Positions 13,597 to 16,710 of a stretch of DNA of 16,710 nucleotides are shown in pieces; position 1 is the stretch's first letter; each line of letters opens with the position of its first letter. The notes beneath the pieces are model-generated. The model worked only from the letters and a program-made list of their open reading frames with translations. It was not told the origin of the DNA and did not search any database. The DNA is from JAVBMU01 sp031552185 (GTDB taxonomy: Bacteria > Actinomycetota > Actinomycetes > Actinomycetales > Cellulomonadaceae). The stretch is from NCBI GenBank assembly GCA_031552185.1, contig JAVBMU010000016.1:1-16710 (forward strand), in the 5' to 3' direction. Made by a program: the position numbers and the translations under genes.

Positions 13597-13620
13597 GCAG
13601 CGCACTATGAGCAGCGCACT
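13588..13620 (+). repeat. 14-bp tandem duplication at a stop/start junction (five-codon micro-cistron)
   Basis: GCACTATGAGCAGC occurs twice in tandem (13588-13601, 13602-13615), followed by a partial third copy (GCACT). In copy 1 the ATG (13593) overlaps the permease TGA as ATGA. Reading from it gives Met-Ser-Ser-Ala-Leu and a TGA (13608-13610), which again overlaps the ATG (13607) of copy 2, the oxidoreductase start. Because 14 is not a multiple of three, the copy 1 start cannot read into the oxidoreductase. Confidence 0.85.
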
Positions 13621-15013
13621 GCCGACCTCCGAGCGATTCGTCGACGGCGATGTGTCCTTCTGGTACCGGAGCCGTGGTTTGCCGGCCCGGCGCGCCCCCC
13701 TGCCCGGCGACCTCGACGTCGACGTGGCGATTGTCGGCGCCGGCTTCACCGGGCTGTGGACCGCCTACTACCTGATCCAAGCCCGGCCCGACCTGCGAAT
13801 CGCGGTCCTGGACAAGGAATTCGCCGGCTTCGGCGCCTCCGGCCGTAATGGCGGCTGGATCAGCGCCGAATCCCCCGGCCGGCCGGCCCGGTACGCCAAA
13901 GCGCACGGGCGGGCCGCCGCCGTCGCGCTGCAGGAGGAGATGTTCCGGACCGTTGACGAGGTCCTGGCCGTCGCCGAGCGCGAGGGCATCGAAGCCGATG
14001 TCGTCAAGAGCGGCATGCTGCGGGTGGCCGGCAATCCGGCCCAACTCGCCCGGCTCCGGGCCGCGCTGCCGGCGCGGCGCCGACTCGGCTGGGGACCGGC
14101 GGACGTGCGGGAAGTCGACCGGGCCGAGGTGCGGTCCCGGATCGAGATCGCCGACGCCGTCGGCGGGACCTTCTCCCCGCACTGCGCCCGCGTCCAACCC
14201 GCCGCGCTGGTGCGCGGCCTGGCCGACGTCGTCGAACGGGCCGGGGTGTCGATCTACGAGGGGACGCGGGTTCGCCAGGTTCGGCCGGGGGTCGCCGAGA
14301 CCGACCGCGGGCGGGTCCGGGCGGCGTACGTGGTCCGCGCTTTGGAGGGCTTCACCGCGAGCCTGCCCGGGCTGCGCCGGGCCTGGCTGCCGATGTTCTC
14401 CAACATGATCGCGACCGAGCCGCTGCCCGCGGAGGTGTGGGCCGAGATCGGCTGGCATGGGCGCGAACTCGTCGGCGTCGAGGCGCATGCCTTTGCCTAT
14501 CTGCAGCGCACCGCGGACGATCGGATCGCCCTCGGCGGGCGGGCCGTGCCGTATCGCTACGGCTCGCGGTGGGACCGGTTCGGGGAGACCGCGGGCAGCT
14601 CCGTCGATCAACTGCGGGCCATGCTCGCCCGGTATTTCCCGGCTGCCGCGGGCGCGCAGATCGACCACGCCTGGGCCGGGATCCTCGGCGTGCCGCGGGA
14701 CTGGTGCGCCTCCGTGGGGCTGGAACGCCGCACCGGGCTGGCATGGGCCGGCGGCTACGTGGGGCACGGCGTCGCCGCGACGAACCTCGCCGGACGCACG
14801 CTGCGGGACCTGATCCTCGGGGTGGATTCCGAGCTGGTGCGGCTGCCCTGGGTCGGGCGGCGGGTGCGCCCTTGGGAGCCCGAGCCGATTCGGTTCCTGT
14901 CGGTGCGGGGGCTGTATGCGGCCTACCGGTGGGCCGACCGGCTCGAGACGGCGTCCGGGCGCTCGCGGACCTCCGCCGTCGCGCGGGCGGCCGATCTGCT
15001 CAGCCGCACGTAG
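13607..15013 (+). CDS. FAD-dependent oxidoreductase of the DAO family, 468 aa
   Basis: This is a D-amino-acid-oxidase/glycine-oxidase type flavoenzyme, similar in layout to gamma-glutamylputrescine oxidase-like proteins. The dinucleotide-binding motif GAGFTG is at residues 44-49 after strand VDVAIV. GASGRNGGW (76-84) is the second FAD-contact signature of this group. The C-terminal AGGYVGHGVAATNLAGR is the closing FAD-binding motif. No signal peptide is present. The ATG has no ribosome binding site; translation probably depends on coupling to the permease or to the micro-cistron created by the tandem duplication just upstream. Gene pairing with an APC permease points to catabolism of an imported amine or amino acid. 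The specific substrate is not determined. Confidence 0.87.
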   Translation: MSSALPTSERFVDGDVSFWYRSRGLPARRAPLPGDLDVDVAIVGAGFTGLWTAYYLIQARPDLRIAVLDKEFAGFGASGRNGGWISAESPGRPARYAKAHGRAAAVALQEEMFRTVDEVLAVAEREGIEADVVKSGMLRVAGNPAQLARLRAALPARRRLGWGPADVREVDRAEVRSRIEIADAVGGTFSPHCARVQPAALVRGLADVVERAGVSIYEGTRVRQVRPGVAETDRGRVRAAYVVRALEGFTASLPGLRRAWLPMFSNMIATEPLPAEVWAEIGWHGRELVGVEAHAFAYLQRTADDRIALGGRAVPYRYGSRWDRFGETAGSSVDQLRAMLARYFPAAAGAQIDHAWAGILGVPRDWCASVGLERRTGLAWAGGYVGHGVAATNLAGRTLRDLILGVDSELVRLPWVGRRVRPWEPEPIRFLSVRGLYAAYRWADRLETASGRSRTSAVARAADLLSRT

Positions 15014-15026
15014 GGCGGTGAGGCTG

Positions 15027-15060
15027 GGGCGGGCGGGCGGGCGGGCGGGCGGGCGGGCGG
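15027..15060 (+). repeat. GGGC microsatellite with G-quadruplex potential
   Basis: Eight tandem GGGC units plus GG begin 13 bp after the oxidoreductase stop. Interrupted GGGC/GGAC units continue to about 15077. The plus strand offers many GGG runs with single-base loops, so a stable G-quadruplex in DNA or in the 3' end of the mRNA is possible. Slippage would make copy number variable. Confidence 0.8.
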
Positions 15061-15270
15061 ACGGGCGGGCGGACGGCGCGGCCCGGGCCGGCCATGGCTG
15101 AGAGATCGCGCGGATGGATGTGGGCACCCGTCGCGCCGACGCCGTGGTTGGTTACAGTTCCGCCCCTTGCCGGCCGGAGTCACTCGCATTCCACCGCGGC
15201 CACGCCGGCCGCCGGGAAACCACCCGCCGTAGCCTTACGGCCCACGATCACGAACCCCGGAGTCAACGTG

Positions 15271-15387
15271 GCGCGCCGAGTCAGTACGCTGCGCGCCGAG
15301 TCAGTACGCTGCGCGCCGAGTCAGTACGCTGCGCGCCGAGTCAGTACGCTGCGCGCCGAGTCAGTACGCTGCGCGCCGAGTCAGTAC
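15271..15387 (+). repeat. 20-bp direct repeat array, six copies
   Basis: The unit GCGCGCCGAGTCAGTACGCT starts at 15271, 15291, 15311, 15331, 15351 and 15371. The first five are identical, and the sixth diverges in its last three bases. The 10-bp core GAGTCAGTAC recurs every 20 bp, near two helical turns. A degenerate seventh element (GAGTCA at 15260-15265) precedes it. There are no spacers, so this is not CRISPR. A 20-bp period shifts frame at every copy, which argues against coding. Confidence 0.92.
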
Positions 15388-15440
15388 CTCGCAGCTGTTC
15401 GGTGCTCGTTTTACCGGCGTGTCGGCACTTCCTGGGCGGC

Positions 15441-15480
15441 TCAGGTACTGACTCGCCGCGTCAGGTACTGACTCGCGACG
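15441..15480 (-). repeat. Two inverted copies of the 20-bp repeat
   Basis: Two tandem 20-bp units (15441-15460, 15461-15480) carry the core GTACTGACTC, the reverse complement of GAGTCAGTAC, at 15445-15454 and 15465-15474. They keep the same 20-bp period as the direct array 57 bp to the left, but the flanking bases differ. CGAGTCAGTACCT at the last direct copy and AGGTACTGACTCG here are perfect 13-bp inverted repeats. Confidence 0.9.
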
Positions 15481-15866
15481 CACCACCTCGCGCCCACCCC
15501 CGCCCGCTGGACGAGGCGACTCGCACCCGGCTGGCCGTCAAGGATGACCGGGCGCGACGGCCACTGGGCGACGAGTGATCACCAGGGCGAAGGGGGTGCC
15601 GGCAGCGGCACCGCCGCCAGCAGCGCAGGTCCGCTGCGCCAGTACGAAGTGGTCTCAACGGTGAGCACAAGGGTGAACAGGACCACGTTTCGGCAAGATC
15701 GTCCGCTGAGGGCCTCCAGATCGCGCGCCCGAAGCTCGGCGACCTGGCCCTTTCCGTCTGGAATGAGGATGACGCACGACGGCGGCGCGGGGGTGACGGG
15801 GATCATCCGGGGCGCACGAATCCGGGGTGGCTCCGCGCCGTTCCGCCCGGGCCGGTCCGGTACTGG

Positions 15867-15897
15867 TTGACCTGGACGTTTCTCGGACGTAACGTCC
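15867..15897 (+). promoter_or_regulatory. Promoter with operator-like palindrome over the -10 box
   Basis: TTGACC (15867-15872) and TAACGT (15890-15895) are 17 bp apart and fit the actinobacterial consensus. The perfect palindrome GGACGT-A-ACGTCC (15885-15897) covers the -10. Another GGACGT half-site lies in the spacer (15874-15879), 11 bp away, one helical turn. This is a strong layout for repression of the downstream gene. An ATG at 15903 lies seven bases past the -10 and opens a 20-codon frame ending at 15965, overlapping the start of that gene. Confidence 0.6.
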
Positions 15898-15949
15898 TGG
15901 TTATGCCGATTAGGGCGGTCTGGGCGACAGCGGCAAAAGGGCCGGTGCG

Positions 15950-16710
15950 GTGTCGAATCCGTTGATTGTGGCGCCGGTGGATACGGCGTCGCCGTTGTCG
16001 GGGACGTTCTTGTTGGAGGACGGGGCGCAGTTCGTTTCGGCGGTGCAGTCCAGGGATTGGGTCTCGGGTGGGATGGCCCTGTTCTCGGGGGCGATGGACA
16101 CCCTGGCGGCGGTCTCCGATCCGTTGGGGACCCTGTTCGCGATGGGTCTGGGCTGGGTGCTCGATCATGTGGAGCCGCTCAAGGGCTGGTTGAACGACCT
16201 GACGGGCAATGCCGGTGAGGTGGCCGCGTTCGCGGGCACCTGGACGAACATCCAGGGCCAGCTCTCGCGCTGCCGGGAGGACCTGGCGACCTACGTGAAC
16301 CGCGACCTTGAGGACATGCACGGGCAGGCGGTGGACGCCTACCGGGCGTTGCAGTCCGACGTCGCCGAGCATTTAGGAGGGGCCGGGCAGTGGGCCGGCG
16401 CGATGGCGACCGCCCTGGAGGTGTGCTCCACCTTGGTGCAGATCGTGCACGACGTGGTGCGCGACGCGGTCGCCCAAATCGCCGGCGCGATCTGCTCCTA
16501 CGCCGTCGAACTCGTCATCACCCTGGGCGCGGCCACCCCGTTGATCATCGAACAGGCCACCACCCGCGCCGCGGCCCTGACCGCCCGGGTCTCGACCTAC
16601 GTCGACAACCTCCTGGCCAGCTTCAAATCCCTGCGCACCCTCCTGAACAAACTCGACGACCTCTTCAAACGCCTCAAAGGAGCCCTCGACAACATCCTCC
16701 ACGGCGGCCG
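15950..16710 (+). CDS. Type VII (ESX) effector-like protein, N-terminal part (runs off the right edge)
   Basis: The frame is open from GTG 15950 to the window edge, 253 codons, so the C terminus is missing. The N terminus (VSNPLIVAPVDT, then SGTFLLEDGAQFV) and the following WVSGGMALFSGAMDTL and SDPLGTLFAMGLGWVLDHVEP segments resemble the opening of large actinobacterial ESX-secreted effectors. A WXG-like helical hairpin spans about residues 88-140. The turn reads MHG in DMHGQAVDAYRAL where homologues usually have WxG, so the Trp is lost. A long hydrophobic/helical region follows (about 150-200), then a Lys-rich helical segment. In this class a toxin domain often lies at the C terminus; that part is not visible, so toxicity is inference. 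AAAAGGG ten bases upstream is a weak ribosome binding site. Its layout parallels the product of 2375-3103. Confidence 0.75.
   Translation, partial: MSNPLIVAPVDTASPLSGTFLLEDGAQFVSAVQSRDWVSGGMALFSGAMDTLAAVSDPLGTLFAMGLGWVLDHVEPLKGWLNDLTGNAGEVAAFAGTWTNIQGQLSRCREDLATYVNRDLEDMHGQAVDAYRALQSDVAEHLGGAGQWAGAMATALEVCSTLVQIVHDVVRDAVAQIAGAICSYAVELVITLGAATPLIIEQATTRAAALTARVSTYVDNLLASFKSLRTLLNKLDDLFKRLKGALDNILHGG

Larger units (their letters stand above)
15014..15949. other. Gene-poor interval of about 0.9 kb holding repeats and a promoter
   Basis: I find no convincing gene here. The interval contains the GGGC microsatellite (15027-15060), the direct and inverted 20-bp repeats (15271-15387 and 15441-15480), and, at its right end, the promoter at 15867-15895. 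The stretch 15481-15866 has no recognisable element. A 75-codon minus-strand frame at 15579-15806 has fair GC at third positions but no recognisable motif and no clear ribosome binding site, so I do not call it. The interval could be a decayed insertion or a regulatory or recombination region. Confidence 0.6.

Noticed and set aside
13553..15127. 524-codon minus-strand frame opposite the FAD oxidoreductase
   Set aside because: Shadow frame rich in Pro/Arg/Gly; the opposite strand encodes a clear DAO-family enzyme.
15271..15480. CRISPR array
   Set aside because: Units are contiguous 20-bp copies with no unique spacers, two copies are inverted, and no cas genes are seen.
15094..15578. Open frames running through the 20-bp repeats
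   Set aside because: They stay open only because the repeat has no stop in any plus frame; the 20-bp period changes frame at each copy and no start signal or motif is present.
15579..15806. 75-codon minus-strand frame as a small gene
   Set aside because: Third-position GC is only fair, no motif or ribosome binding site is convincing, and no neighbour supports it.

Overview
The window is high-GC DNA with strong GC preference at third codon positions, frequent GTG starts, and promoters of the TTGAC-N17/18-TANNNT kind. This suggests a non-mycobacterial member of the Actinomycetota. No rRNA, tRNA, insertion sequence or CRISPR array was seen.

Region 1 (1-7720) is a type VII (ESX) secretion locus. 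Two WXG100 genes run leftward. A divergent control region (656-931) separates them from a rightward operon. That operon holds a third WXG100 gene, a tandem YbaB-fold (EspL-like) gene, an EspC-like gene, a WXG-fold protein fused to a membrane hairpin, a four-helix membrane protein, then eccD, eccB and mycP. EccD and EccB are parts of the membrane channel, and MycP is the periplasmic mycosin protease. EccC, EccE, PE/PPE and EspG are not in the window. The mycosin has an unusual catalytic core.

Region 2 (7721-11900) is metabolic. It holds an adenosine/adenine-deaminase-like amidohydrolase with an altered catalytic motif and an SDR oxidoreductase behind an operator-like repeat cluster. The SDR converges on a DAHP synthase gene across a perfect 16-bp terminator stem. 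Upstream of the DAHP synthase I see a probable leaderless leader peptide with Trp, Tyr and Phe codons, followed by an attenuator-like hairpin. A divergent, probably leaderless NUDIX gene follows.

Region 3 (11901-15013) is a two-gene unit: an APC-family amine/amino-acid permease and a DAO-family FAD oxidoreductase. Their junction carries a 14-bp tandem duplication that creates a five-codon micro-cistron. The pair looks like uptake plus oxidation of an amine or amino acid.

Region 4 (15014-16710) is a gene-poor stretch of about 0.9 kb. It has a GGGC microsatellite and an array of 20-bp repeats, six direct copies facing two inverted ones. After it, a promoter with an operator-like palindrome over its -10 box drives the 5' end of a second ESX-related gene. 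That gene is a large putative type VII effector and runs off the right edge.
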